DNA of 64,000 bases from Gynuella sp. (GTDB lineage Bacteria > Pseudomonadota > Gammaproteobacteria > Pseudomonadales > Natronospirillaceae). The notes under the pieces were generated by a model. It ran no database searches, was not told where the DNA came from, and worked only from the letters and a program-made list of their open reading frames with translations. The position numbers and the translations under genes are program-made. How positions within the stretch are numbered: position 1 is the stretch's first letter; each line of letters starts with the position of its first letter. Below are positions 42,335-50,606 of the stretch, one piece after another. The stretch covers positions 1 to 64,000 of the forward strand of contig JANQHX010000063.1 of the NCBI GenBank assembly GCA_028282465.1. Reading direction: 5' to 3'.

Positions 42335-43240
42335 ATGCGACTCCTGATTGCAATCACTCTATTTTTGTCTTTATCTGCTGGTTCTTTGGCCGAGGAAAAC
42401 ACTAAGGTTGTAGCAACCATTGCTCCTTTGCACTCCATTGCCAGTTACCTACTGAAGGGCGTAGACACTCCAGAGTTGATTATTTCTAAGCAATTATCGC
42501 CCCATAATTTTCAATTGAAGCCCAGTCAACGACAGGCAATTGCAGAGGCTGATTTAGTCTTATGGGTTGGGGAGATGTTAGAAAGGCCCATCGAAAAATT
42601 ATTGAAGGATAAGAAAGGGCAGGTCATTGGTCTTCATGAACTCGAAGGTAAAATTAACATTCGTAACTTCGACGAATCCGGTCACGATCATCATGATCAT
42701 GACGACCATCATGGCCACGACCACTCAGGAATGGATCCTCATTTCTGGTTGTCTCCATCTAACATGGTTATTTATGCTGACGTCATTGCGCAGCCTATGT
42801 ATCAGATTTATCCAGATCATGTTGAGCAAATTAGCACTAACTTGAAGGAATTAACGGGCAGACTTTCAACACTGCAAGCTGAGTTAAAAAGCGCTCTATC
42901 AGAACTTCAAGATAAGCCTTATTTGGTTTTTCATGATGCCTATGGTTATTTCGAAGATGAATATCAGTTAAACAACGTGGGTGCTTTGACCGTGAATCCT
43001 GAAAGGGGAATCGGCGCTAAGAAGCTACTGGAAACTAAAAAGCAAATAGAACAAACCCAGACTCAATGTTTATTTTCAGAGCCCCAGTTTGAAAACAAAA
43101 TAGTAAAAAAGATTTCCGCTGTCTCGGGTGTTAACACCGGGCAGCTTGACCCAATTGGAGTCAGTTTCGATGCGGGTTCAGAGCTGTATATCGAGCTGAT
43201 TACCGGCCTTAAAAACGCCTTAGTGGATTGCTTGAGTTAA
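42335..43240 (+). CDS. znuA: Zinc ABC transporter substrate-binding protein ZnuA
   Basis: A 301-residue periplasmic zinc-binding protein. Signal peptide about residues 1-19 (ending SLAEE). Zinc ligands are expected from APLHSIASYLLKG (His), DPHFWLSPSNM (His after the acidic loop), VFHDAYGYF (His) and LDPIGVSFDAG (Asp). A His/Asp-rich loop (HDHHDHDDHHGHDH, about 116-129) is typical of ZnuA and may gather zinc. It is divergent from znuCB, with a Zur box upstream. Confidence 0.95.
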   Translation: MRLLIAITLFLSLSAGSLAEENTKVVATIAPLHSIASYLLKGVDTPELIISKQLSPHNFQLKPSQRQAIAEADLVLWVGEMLERPIEKLLKDKKGQVIGLHELEGKINIRNFDESGHDHHDHDDHHGHDHSGMDPHFWLSPSNMVIYADVIAQPMYQIYPDHVEQISTNLKELTGRLSTLQAELKSALSELQDKPYLVFHDAYGYFEDEYQLNNVGALTVNPERGIGAKKLLETKKQIEQTQTQCLFSEPQFENKIVKKISAVSGVNTGQLDPIGVSFDAGSELYIELITGLKNALVDCLS

Positions 43241-43249
43241 TCTGGCGAT

Positions 43250-43639
43250 CTACCGTTCCAGGCTCTGTAGTTGCATATTCAGAGCCCTTCCTGAAATATA
43301 AATCTCTGCCAAACAAATCACTAAAGATCCGAGTAAACAGACTAAGCTAATAGCAAACAAAGCTACGGAAGCTAAGTGCCAGTCCAGCATGGATGCAATC
43401 ATTGTCAGCGTACAGAGAATAAATGACACAACTCCCCAGATTTGCATATGCCTTATTAATGCAATGCGCCTTCGCAGGTGACTAATCTGCTCCCTCATCA
43501 AACTGTCTTCAGTGTCTGCATACTGACTATGTAATGAACGGGTCAATTGAGCGATGACCAGAAACCTGTTGGTGTATGCTAACAGTAGCAGCGAGATGGC
43601 TGGAAACAGTAACGCTGGAGTGGTCAGTTGTATGGTCAT
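43250..43639 (-). CDS. DUF2721 membrane protein
   Basis: A 129-residue membrane protein with three hydrophobic helices and a charged segment between the first and second (YADTEDSLMREQISHLRRRIAL). This is the pattern of DUF2721: a first helix TTPALLFPAISLLLLAYTNRF and then R-L-x-x-LH. Function unknown. An ATG at 43639 is preferred to a TTG three codons earlier. It converges with znuA, nine bases apart. Confidence 0.82.
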   Translation of the reverse strand: MTIQLTTPALLFPAISLLLLAYTNRFLVIAQLTRSLHSQYADTEDSLMREQISHLRRRIALIRHMQIWGVVSFILCTLTMIASMLDWHLASVALFAISLVCLLGSLVICLAEIYISGRALNMQLQSLER

Positions 43640-43676
43640 GAGTTGCAAAGGTTAAACAGATTCAAAAGGGGTGCGT

Positions 43677-44123
43677 ATGCTAACAGGTTTAATGAATTGG
43701 CTTAAAGGTGAAGATATTGAGCAGGGTCAGCCTGTGACTATCGAAGTGGCCGCCGCAGCACTCATGATTGAAATTATGATGGCTGATGACGAAGTATCGG
43801 CCGATGAAGAAGCAGAAATTAAAAACCTAATTCACCAAACCCTGGGTCTATCCGTTAGCGAGATCAATGAACTGGTTGAGTTGGCAAAATCTCATGTAAA
43901 CGATTCCCACGATTTGTACCAATTTACTAACCGGATTAATGAAGAATATTCAGTGGAGCAAAAATTCGAGCTAATGGTTTCCCTCTGGAAAGTGGCCTAT
44001 GCCGATGGCAATTTGGATCGTTATGAAGATCATATGATCCGAAAAATTAATGAACTGCTATACCTCCATCACTCGCACTTCATGAAAGCCAAACATGAAG
44101 CCAAAGAAGCGCTGGGTCTATAA
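43677..44123 (+). CDS. TerB-like protein
   Basis: A 148-residue, all-helical, acidic protein of the TerB (tellurite resistance) type. MADDEVSADEEAEIKNLIHQ and YADGNLDRYEDHMIRKINELLYL are the paired metal-binding-like acidic motifs of the domain. TerB proteins are cytosolic stress-associated proteins with unclear biochemistry. AAAGGG six bases before the ATG at 43677 supports that start over an upstream GTG. It overlaps the next gene by about 29 bases. Confidence 0.85.
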   Translation: MLTGLMNWLKGEDIEQGQPVTIEVAAAALMIEIMMADDEVSADEEAEIKNLIHQTLGLSVSEINELVELAKSHVNDSHDLYQFTNRINEEYSVEQKFELMVSLWKVAYADGNLDRYEDHMIRKINELLYLHHSHFMKAKHEAKEALGL

Positions 44124-45348
44124 CACCTTGGTTAAAAAAATACTCAGACTTTTTAAATTATCCTTGGTATCCGGGGTCATATTTATTTGGTGGTGGCATA
44201 GAGATATTGAGCTCCCAACAGACTTAAGGGTTTGGTTAATTGAAGTCGAGTCAGGGCAGAGTGCATACAACCCCACTTACCTCTATTTAAAAGGTATTGA
44301 TGCCCCAGTTGGTGTGAATCCGGCAGAATTAGGATTGGCAAGGGTGGAGCTAGGTTTTTTAGACGACTTAAAAAGATTGCCTAACCCTCAACGATCTGGC
44401 TTCTTTTGCTCGGTGCTCATCCCAGAATGTATATCTACTATTTTTTCAGGCCTGGATGCAGTTGAACCGGTTCTAAGTGAAAATCAAGAACTGATCAACC
44501 GCTATCTAGACTATTTGTCGTTGCCGGATATTGAGCCCATGGAAATCTACACCATGGACAGTATTCTGCCTCCTTTTGAATATCTGCTAACCGGAACACG
44601 ACTTTATAATTTGCAGATTCTCTCGGCTCATAGCAACCCGCAACAAGCATTGTTAGAGCACGCAGATCGTTTGCGAAAAGAGTTACGACTAGCCACATCT
44701 TTGGTTCACAAAATGGTTGCAGTGAATCAACTAAATGAAACTTATAACTTTCTGGCGACTTACTTATTTAAAAACAACATTCGGCTGGAACAAAAAATAA
44801 GTGAGCTGAATTTTGAAGAAGCTAGTCTTACACCTGAAATGCAAAACGAACTTTATATGGGAATTCAGGTCTTTAATCGCTTTTTGGATGACCCGACGAC
44901 TTTGAAAGAATTGGGTGCCTTTTCAAAATACCTGCCTACCCTATGGTACAAGCCTAACATGACCATAGTGTCGGCCTATCAGTATTATCTGCATATTGCT
45001 GAGGCATCGGAGATGCCACAAAACCAGATCGTGAACGCGCTGAATCAAACTGTGGATATGCAGTACCACAGTAGAAACCCAAAAGGTAACAAACTCTTAA
45101 AAGCTGGAGCTCCAGACCTAGAAAGATATCTGTTTCGATTACAGGACATCAACCTTCAAATAACATTGATCAACAATATTCGTTACCTAAATAACGGTTT
45201 TGGCATGGCTGAAATCAACAACCCTTATCAAGGGGAGTATCAAGACAAAGTCAATGTGAACAATGGTTGGGGGTGTCTAGAAAGCCCTGGCGATCAATAT
45301 GGACGACCTGGAGAGGTTAACCGAGGTTGCATATTTCTTATGCGGTAA
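44095..45348 (+). CDS. Membrane-anchored protein of unknown function, 417 aa
   Basis: I recognise no family. A basic N-terminus (MKPKKRWVYNTLVKKILRLF) is followed by one hydrophobic helix about residues 22-34 (SLVSGVIFIWWW). The remaining 380 residues form a soluble domain, probably periplasmic, rich in Leu and Tyr helices. The C-terminus (NGWGCLESPGDQYGRPGEVN) has several Gly and two Cys. The start is uncertain: ATG at 44095 overlaps terB by 29 bases, and a TTG at 44128 follows its stop. It may be functionally linked to TerB through this overlap. A terminator follows. Confidence 0.7.
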   Translation: MKPKKRWVYNTLVKKILRLFKLSLVSGVIFIWWWHRDIELPTDLRVWLIEVESGQSAYNPTYLYLKGIDAPVGVNPAELGLARVELGFLDDLKRLPNPQRSGFFCSVLIPECISTIFSGLDAVEPVLSENQELINRYLDYLSLPDIEPMEIYTMDSILPPFEYLLTGTRLYNLQILSAHSNPQQALLEHADRLRKELRLATSLVHKMVAVNQLNETYNFLATYLFKNNIRLEQKISELNFEEASLTPEMQNELYMGIQVFNRFLDDPTTLKELGAFSKYLPTLWYKPNMTIVSAYQYYLHIAEASEMPQNQIVNALNQTVDMQYHSRNPKGNKLLKAGAPDLERYLFRLQDINLQITLINNIRYLNNGFGMAEINNPYQGEYQDKVNVNNGWGCLESPGDQYGRPGEVNRGCIFLMR

Positions 45349-45357
45349 AAAAGCAAA

Positions 45358-45385
45358 ACCCCTGAAGATTTGCACCTTCAGGGGT
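45358..45385. terminator. Hairpin between the 417-aa gene and tRNA-Ser
   Basis: ACCCCTGAAG (45358-45367) pairs with CTTCAGGGGT (45376-45385). It can terminate the plus-strand gene and, in reverse, the minus-strand tRNA. Confidence 0.7.
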
Positions 45386-45393
45386 CTCTAATA

Positions 45394-45484
45394 TGGCGGT
45401 GAGCTAGGGATTCGAACCCCAGGAGAGCTATTAACCCTCAATGGTTTTCAAGACCACCGCTTTCGACCACTCAGCCAGCTCACC
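45394..45484 (-). tRNA. tRNA-Ser (anticodon UGA)
   Basis: On the minus strand GGTGAGC pairs with GCTCACC as the acceptor stem. The anticodon arm reads GGTGGTCTTGAAAACCATT with anticodon TGA (reads UCA). A long variable arm, typical of serine tRNAs, follows. The T arm GGGGTTCGAATCCC is intact, then a discriminator G and an encoded CCA at 45396-45394. Confidence 0.95.
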
Positions 45485-45629
45485 ATAGAAAAACGCTTGG
45501 TTTAACAAGGCTACGTCTACCTTGGTTCCCTTGGAACGGGCGCCTATATTAATGAATCATTTCTGTCTGTCAACGGCTTTATAAGCGTAACGTATTGAAA
45601 TATCGGGAATTTCTACCAATTACCCTAAT

Positions 45630-46127
45630 TTAAATGGAGTCTTCTGCCTCACCGGAGTCTCTGGACAGTGAAGGGAGTTCTGGGACTAGTTCTTTTAGAT
45701 CCTGGGCTTTTTCCTCCAGCCAGCTTTTGCCCTTGTCGATTCCAAAATTGAGGTTGTTGCTCAGGCTATCAGACATTGACTTTCTAGTGGCTTCAAAATC
45801 TATTCGCCACGAATCTTCAGATTTTTTTATGACGGTTACCAAATAGATGGGTTCTTCATTGCCTACCAGTTCGGTGGTCATTAAAACTCGGTTTTGGATT
45901 CGTTTGGAAGAGATGAAATTGTGCTTTAAGTCTTTCAGATGAAAAAGCGATACCTGAATAACAGTCGGGTCAGATTTTAAGGTTAAAGAGGAGGCTAGGT
46001 TGAAATCTTCGGCTTCAATTGCCAGCCAGAATTGACTGGCAAGTTGTTCTGCTTTGTTGCTTTGATCACAGCCCGCTAAAACTGCAATAACAAAGCAACA
46101 GGCCAGTAAGCTTTTATTTTTTAACAT
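45630..46127 (-). CDS. Small lipoprotein, unknown function
   Basis: A 165-residue lipoprotein; the signal ends in lipobox LAGC (Cys19). The mature part has an alpha-beta fold reminiscent of small NTF2-like proteins (EQLASQFWLAIEAEDFNLAS, then DSWRIDFEATRKS) and a charged helical C-terminus. No family named. Its ATG lies inside the 3' end of the 43-aa membrane protein gene (14-base overlap), so the two are co-translated. Confidence 0.7.
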   Translation of the reverse strand: MLKNKSLLACCFVIAVLAGCDQSNKAEQLASQFWLAIEAEDFNLASSLTLKSDPTVIQVSLFHLKDLKHNFISSKRIQNRVLMTTELVGNEEPIYLVTVIKKSEDSWRIDFEATRKSMSDSLSNNLNFGIDKGKSWLEEKAQDLKELVPELPSLSRDSGEAEDSI

Positions 46128-46245
46128 TAATTTTTGCGGTTTCTTTATTGATTCTTGTCACCAGAAAAGTGACTCCAAATGCAGAGACTGCAAGGGTGGC
46201 AGTGACTATGGTTAAAGCAGCGATTACAACGGTGTCAAAGTACAT
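46114..46245 (-). CDS. Small single-helix membrane protein, 43 aa
   Basis: A 43-residue protein made of one transmembrane helix (DTVVIAALTIVTATLAVSAF and on) and a short basic tail (NKETAKINVKK). The ATG at 46245 is chosen because GGAG lies nine bases before it; the frame reads further upstream but without a site. It overlaps the following lipoprotein gene by 14 bases. Such short proteins often regulate a partner; the partner is unknown. Confidence 0.55.
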   Translation of the reverse strand: MYFDTVVIAALTIVTATLAVSAFGVTFLVTRINKETAKINVKK

Positions 46246-46352
46246 CTGTTTTATTCTCCATAACCCATCTATGGGTTTTTCGTTTAATATTTTTGGTTGC
46301 TTTGAGGATGTTACCATCGAAAATTAAACTGTCTATGTTTAGAGAACTCATC

Positions 46353-46673
46353 ATGTTTAGAGTTGAATTTTATTGTCCAGAATCGAAAGTCGAAGCGGTA
46401 AAAAATGCGATGTTTGAAGCGGGCGCTGGAAAGATTGGCAACTATGACTGTTGCTGCTGGCAAACCTTGGGACTCGGGCAATTCCGAGCACTTCATGGCA
46501 GTAAACCAGCGCTCGGAAAACAAAATATGTTGCATCATGAGCCCGAGTTAAAAGTAGAAATTGTCTGTTTAGAAAATTATGTAAAACCTGTGTTAAAAGC
46601 ACTCATCAATGCTCACCCCTACGAAACACCTGCTTATGGAGTGATTCCATTGATGACTCTGGAGAATTTTTAA
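46353..46673 (+). CDS. NIF3/YqfO-like (COG3323) domain protein
   Basis: A 106-residue stand-alone domain related to the CutA-like insert of NIF3/YqfO proteins: FRVEFYCPESKVEAVKNAMF, then GNYDCCCWQTLGLGQFRALH and HPYETPAYGV. In full-length proteins it sits between the two halves of NIF3. As a single domain it forms a trimer; binding of a small ligand is likely. The ATG at 46353 is preferred over those 6 and 20 codons earlier. Function unknown. Confidence 0.82.
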   Translation: MFRVEFYCPESKVEAVKNAMFEAGAGKIGNYDCCCWQTLGLGQFRALHGSKPALGKQNMLHHEPELKVEIVCLENYVKPVLKALINAHPYETPAYGVIPLMTLENF

Positions 46674-46683
46674 CACTTTGGTT

Positions 46684-47232
46684 TCAAATAGGTTTGTTGG
46701 GATATATCGCTGTTTCGAGCAAAGGCAATGCGCCGGGCGCAAGGTCTTTAAATTGACAATAGTGCTCAAGTGTTGCTTTAACTGTTCGAAATGCAACGTC
46801 TTCCCAAGGAATTTCATTTATTTCGAACAATTGAATTTCAATACTTTCGGGTGTGATTGAAAACTCACCTGTTTCCATTTTTGCGAGGTAAAAACAGTGA
46901 ACCTGATTGATAGGGGGTAAGCTGACGACGCTTAATAACTGTTGAATCACCGGCTTGCAGCAGGCTTCTTCCCAAGTTTCTCTGAGTGCTCCTTCAGCGA
47001 GAGACTCCTCATTTTCCATGAAGCCCCCAGGTAGAGTCCAGAAACCTGCTTTGGGTTCTATGCCTCGCTTACAGAGCAGAATCTTGCCTTGATATACAGG
47101 TAGTGTACCTGTGATTAATCTTGGGTTTTCATAGTGAATGGTGAAACAGTTTGGACATACCGCCCGGACTCTGTGATCTCCCTGCGGTATTTCGAAGTTA
47201 ACTTTGTGACCACAGTTACTGCAGAATTTCAT
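46684..47232 (-). CDS. Nudix hydrolase with N-terminal zinc ribbon
   Basis: A 182-residue hydrolase. A zinc ribbon opens it (CSNCGHKV...CPNCFTIHYENP, two CxxC pairs). The Nudix box GGFMENEESLAEGALRETWEEA follows (G-x5-E-x7-R-E-x2-E-E). Domain order resembles NADH pyrophosphatase NudC-like enzymes without the extra domain. The ATG at 47232 has AAGG six bases upstream and starts right at the ribbon. Confidence 0.88.
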   Translation of the reverse strand: MKFCSNCGHKVNFEIPQGDHRVRAVCPNCFTIHYENPRLITGTLPVYQGKILLCKRGIEPKAGFWTLPGGFMENEESLAEGALRETWEEACCKPVIQQLLSVVSLPPINQVHCFYLAKMETGEFSITPESIEIQLFEINEIPWEDVAFRTVKATLEHYCQFKDLAPGALPLLETAIYPNKPI

Positions 47233-47313
47233 GGTGACCTTAAACGAATACAAAAACTTTTATGTAGTGTACACCATGCCAGTTTCTATTAACCGTCAAA
47301 TCACTGTAACTGT

Positions 47314-47637
47314 CTACTTGCGTCCAAATGGAATAACTGCTGCTATTGGCTCAACTGGGTCGGTAGGTTGTGTCTCTACCGGAGAAGTGAGGTCAAGCAT
47401 TGCTTCGCGCATCTCTTCAAAAGATTCATGCATCATGCGTGATAACTGCAAACAAGCGCTCATTGGGTTAGAGGCTTTCCGCCTGTGCATATCAATGGTG
47501 AACTGAAGACCTCTCAATCTGTGTTGATGTTCTGGTTTTGCACTAGAAATTAGTTCTTCTATCTGTTCTCTCAACCAGGCTTCCAAAGCTTCTGGTTCAT
47601 CTTTAGCCATTTTTACCATGACTTCAAAATCAAGCAT
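47314..47637 (-). CDS. DUF3135 protein
   Basis: A protein of about 107 residues of the DUF3135 family: LDFEVMVKMAKDEPEALEAW at the start, HQHRLRGLQFTIDMHRRKAS and NPMSACLQLSRMMHESFEEMR after it. The family is short, helical and cytosolic, with no known function. The start at 47637 matches the family's beginning; the frame is open for 34 codons further upstream but unlike the family. Confidence 0.82.
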   Translation of the reverse strand: MLDFEVMVKMAKDEPEALEAWLREQIEELISSAKPEHQHRLRGLQFTIDMHRRKASNPMSACLQLSRMMHESFEEMREAMLDLTSPVETQPTDPVEPIAAVIPFGRK

Positions 47638-47960
47638 CTCACTTGCCACTGTACTGCACCTTAACTTATATCCGTGATAGTTCCCCAATTGGGGCATTAA
47701 GCTTGTCGAGCTAAAATAGATAAAATCCATTTGACCCATTTAACCAAAATACTTTGGTTTAATTTTTATAATGGCTTGAATACTACCAGAAATGAACTAT
47801 AAGCCAGCCCCTCAATGTGTCGATTTTTGTACTGATACCGAATGTTTTCGTTATTCTTGAACATCCGTTGCTGGCGTTTAGTTTTTTATTGAGGTAAAGA
47901 ATTTGTCCAGAAGCCTTGAAATAACTGACCTCAGATGAATCAGCGTTTACACTTTTATTG

Positions 47961-48572
47961 ATGATGGATATACCTAAAACACTTCCAAGCTTAGAAAAAC
48001 TTATACTGCAAAGTTTGTCACAAAGATTGCCTAACACTGTTTCTGGTGTCCGACCGGAAGCGGCTGTTTTGGTACCCATACTGGCTCAAGAAAATGGTGA
48101 TAGCACTATTTTGCTGACTAAAAGGTCACAGAGTTTGAATAGCCACGCAGGTGAAGTGGCATTTCCCGGTGGAAAAGCAGATGCCGAAGATAACGGATTG
48201 GTGAATACCGCATTGAGAGAAACTCATGAAGAGGTGGGTATACATGCTGATCAAATACGGGTGCTGGGTGAGTTAGATCAAGTGACTTCTAAAGCAGGTA
48301 TAAGAGTTTCCAGTTTCGTTGGACTCATCAAGCAACCGGTTCACTTGAAGCTGAATAATGATGAGTTAGACCAAGCCTTTGAAGTACCGTTGAGTTTCTT
48401 CCTCAAGAATGATCCTGAAATTAGGCTATGGGAAAATGCTGGAAAGTGCTGGCAAGTTCCGTTTTATCATTTTCAAAATTTTCAAATTTGGGGATTAACA
48501 GCCATGATTATAATTAATTTGCTAAATGTGGTTTTTAACCGGAAAATCCCGTACCAAGCTCCCGTTCGATAG
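47961..48572 (+). CDS. Nudix CoA pyrophosphatase-like (NudL type)
   Basis: A 203-residue hydrolase. The Nudix box GGKADAEDNGLVNTALRETHEEVGI is preceded by TKRSQSLNSHAGEVAFPGGK, the NuCoA-type motif of NudL-like CoA pyrophosphatases (LLTxRSxxLxxHxGxVxFPGG). The C-terminus is helical. Two further start codons (TTG before, ATG after) are possible within three codons. It probably hydrolyses CoA or its derivatives. Confidence 0.88.
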   Translation: MMDIPKTLPSLEKLILQSLSQRLPNTVSGVRPEAAVLVPILAQENGDSTILLTKRSQSLNSHAGEVAFPGGKADAEDNGLVNTALRETHEEVGIHADQIRVLGELDQVTSKAGIRVSSFVGLIKQPVHLKLNNDELDQAFEVPLSFFLKNDPEIRLWENAGKCWQVPFYHFQNFQIWGLTAMIIINLLNVVFNRKIPYQAPVR

Positions 48573-48615
48573 TTAATGGAAGTTTGTAGTGCTTAAAATG
48601 CAGTAAGGATTATCA

Positions 48616-49581
48616 ATGAATGAGTTTCGCTATCAGGTTTTGCTGATTGCCAACGAAAAGGATTTAACTAAAGAATATCGTTTAGCCCAGGAGACGTTAG
48701 CGGCCAATCATGCTTTTATCAGCGGCTTTCCATTTCCTTTGCACACAGATAATTATCTTTGGAAATTGAATCAAAATGGTCTCAATGATGCCGATTATGT
48801 AGTGATCATTACCGGTGCGGACTATGGTTCTTTATCTCAAACGGGTGTTGGTTTTGTGCATCGATTATTTGCATCCGCTCAAGCCCTAAATAAGCCTGTA
48901 TTGAGCTTAATCTACAGAGGAAATGAAAAAGAACAGGGCGATGCTACCGATCAGTTGAGACTTGCAGAGTTAGAAGCTCAGTTGTTACAGGGCGTGGTCA
49001 GAGAATGGAAAAATAAAGATGACTTACAGATGCAACTGGAAATTGGCTTCGAGAAACTCGTTGAGCACTACCCCAGCAGAGGTTGGATACGGCCTGAACA
49101 TCTGATGAGTAATGCTGGTCAGGAAGTCAAAGCCCTCAAACGACAACTCAAATTATTGAAGAAAGAACTAGAGAATCAACGCCAAGGTGAGCAGTCGGAA
49201 GAGTTTCAGATTCCTATGACGGTACCTTACCAATGCAAAGCGTTTATTGGTGGCAACATGAAACCAATTGAGCACCAAGTGACTTTAACAGCTGGTTGGA
49301 TTTTTTCTGCGTTAGCTCCACATATGATGGATGAAACAGCAGAGAGTAAAATCAGAACCAGTTTCTTTGAGCAGGTGCTTGATCACCAACGAAAATACCT
49401 AGGACAAAAGTATCCCGAGTCCCACGCTTTTGTTGACTTAAAAGTGCCGTTGTCGGTTTTTAATTCGATTAAGGTTAACTTAAGAGCTCATGGGTTAATG
49501 ACCATCCGCCAGGGGAAATGGAAACTCACCCCGTTAGGTGAACACAGATTGTTAAGTTCAGCTAAAGCTTCAGGCGAGTAA
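48616..49581 (+). CDS. DUF4062-like protein with C-terminal winged-helix-like domain
   Basis: A 321-residue cytosolic protein of three parts. Residues about 1-105 (FRYQVLLIANEKDLTKEYRL, ADYVVIITGADYGSLSQTGV, LNKPVLSLIYRG) match the DUF4062 pattern of a Rossmann-like sensor domain. A coiled coil lies about 170-192 (VKALKRQLKLLKKELENQ). The C-terminus (about 200-321) ends in a winged-helix-like segment (IKVNLRAHGLMTIRQGKWKL). DUF4062 domains often precede NTPase or effector domains; here none is attached. Function unknown. Confidence 0.7.
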   Translation: MNEFRYQVLLIANEKDLTKEYRLAQETLAANHAFISGFPFPLHTDNYLWKLNQNGLNDADYVVIITGADYGSLSQTGVGFVHRLFASAQALNKPVLSLIYRGNEKEQGDATDQLRLAELEAQLLQGVVREWKNKDDLQMQLEIGFEKLVEHYPSRGWIRPEHLMSNAGQEVKALKRQLKLLKKELENQRQGEQSEEFQIPMTVPYQCKAFIGGNMKPIEHQVTLTAGWIFSALAPHMMDETAESKIRTSFFEQVLDHQRKYLGQKYPESHAFVDLKVPLSVFNSIKVNLRAHGLMTIRQGKWKLTPLGEHRLLSSAKASGE

Positions 49582-49639
49582 CATCTGTGCATCCAGACCA
49601 CTCTAAAACTCGCGATTTTAAAAATGCAATTGAACCGCT

Positions 49640-50596
49640 CTAATAGTCTGTTCGGTCACTGGCGAACGAGAGACTAAATGCTCTAGGACCAGCCAGTGAT
49701 GCCCCTTCTGCACCCATCATGGATAATAAAATTCTCACCTGACGACTTTTAGCAAACTGGATAAATTCCTGAAACTCTGGGTTTGCTCTAATTTCTGCAA
49801 GATTTCCGGCATAGCTGGTGTTCACCACAGAACGAAACAATCCAGCCTCTATTCTTGACTTGGCGAGGGCAAATATTTCCTTGATCGCAGAGTCGAAACT
49901 TTTTTCTCGAATAGGATAGGTTACGGAGCCTTGAAAACAACGCATGACTGGCCTGCGTCTCAGTAGCCTGCAGGTTTGATAATCCAACCAACTCAGCCCA
50001 GCTTCTTTATCTTCGCTCTGATGCTCCTGAGTTTGCCGTCTAACTACCTCTAAATCCTGTACAGCGACATAAGTGTCGATCTTAGACTTCATTTGCTCCA
50101 TAGCAGGTTTGAGTTTATCAACCGATACCGCCTTTTCAGACAGCAAACGCACTGCTTCGTAAACTAACAACCCATGGCCAGTAAAAAGGAGCTCGCTATC
50201 TAAAACCCTCATTCTGAACTTGGGGTCTAGATTGGCTGCTCTGCGCCACTCTTGAAACTTATTTTTATTGACGAAAGCGGCATCACGAACATTCTTATAA
50301 AAACCGCTGTATTCAGAATGCAGAGTGATGGCTTGTACTGAATCGAAACGAACCGCTAATTGGTCTTTCAATAATTTTGTTAACTGGTGAGTGGTCGCTG
50401 ACTGGGTCGCAACAATTTGACTGGACTTAGACAAAGCGCTGTAAAAACTTAACAGTCTACGAGCGTCTCGGTTGTCTTGAAACTCTGTGTCACCAAGTTG
50501 AATCCGTGTAGGTATTACCACAAGTTTGTGGTTATCAATAAAAGATCTGGGCAACTCACAGGATGCGTCAATCATTACTGCTGTTTTCTGGGCCAT
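49640..50596 (-). CDS. DegV-family fatty-acid-binding protein
   Basis: A 318-residue two-domain protein. The N-terminus AVMIDASCELPRSFIDNHKL, the substrate loop VATQSATTHQL and the domain-linking TLHSEYSGFYKNVRDAAFV mark DegV; the C-terminal domain binds a fatty-acyl chain. Known DegV (FakB) proteins carry fatty acids for phosphorylation, in Gram-positives mainly. The role in this organism is unknown. It starts ten bases after the nth stop. Confidence 0.85.
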   Translation of the reverse strand: MAQKTAVMIDASCELPRSFIDNHKLVVIPTRIQLGDTEFQDNRDARRLLSFYSALSKSSQIVATQSATTHQLTKLLKDQLAVRFDSVQAITLHSEYSGFYKNVRDAAFVNKNKFQEWRRAANLDPKFRMRVLDSELLFTGHGLLVYEAVRLLSEKAVSVDKLKPAMEQMKSKIDTYVAVQDLEVVRRQTQEHQSEDKEAGLSWLDYQTCRLLRRRPVMRCFQGSVTYPIREKSFDSAIKEIFALAKSRIEAGLFRSVVNTSYAGNLAEIRANPEFQEFIQFAKSRQVRILLSMMGAEGASLAGPRAFSLSFASDRTDY

Positions 50597-50606
50597 TCAG
50601 TACTCC

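Noticed and set aside
42661-42730. Second CAT/GAC-rich stretch as a DNA repeat
   Set aside because: It encodes the His/Asp-rich zinc loop of ZnuA, expected for the family.
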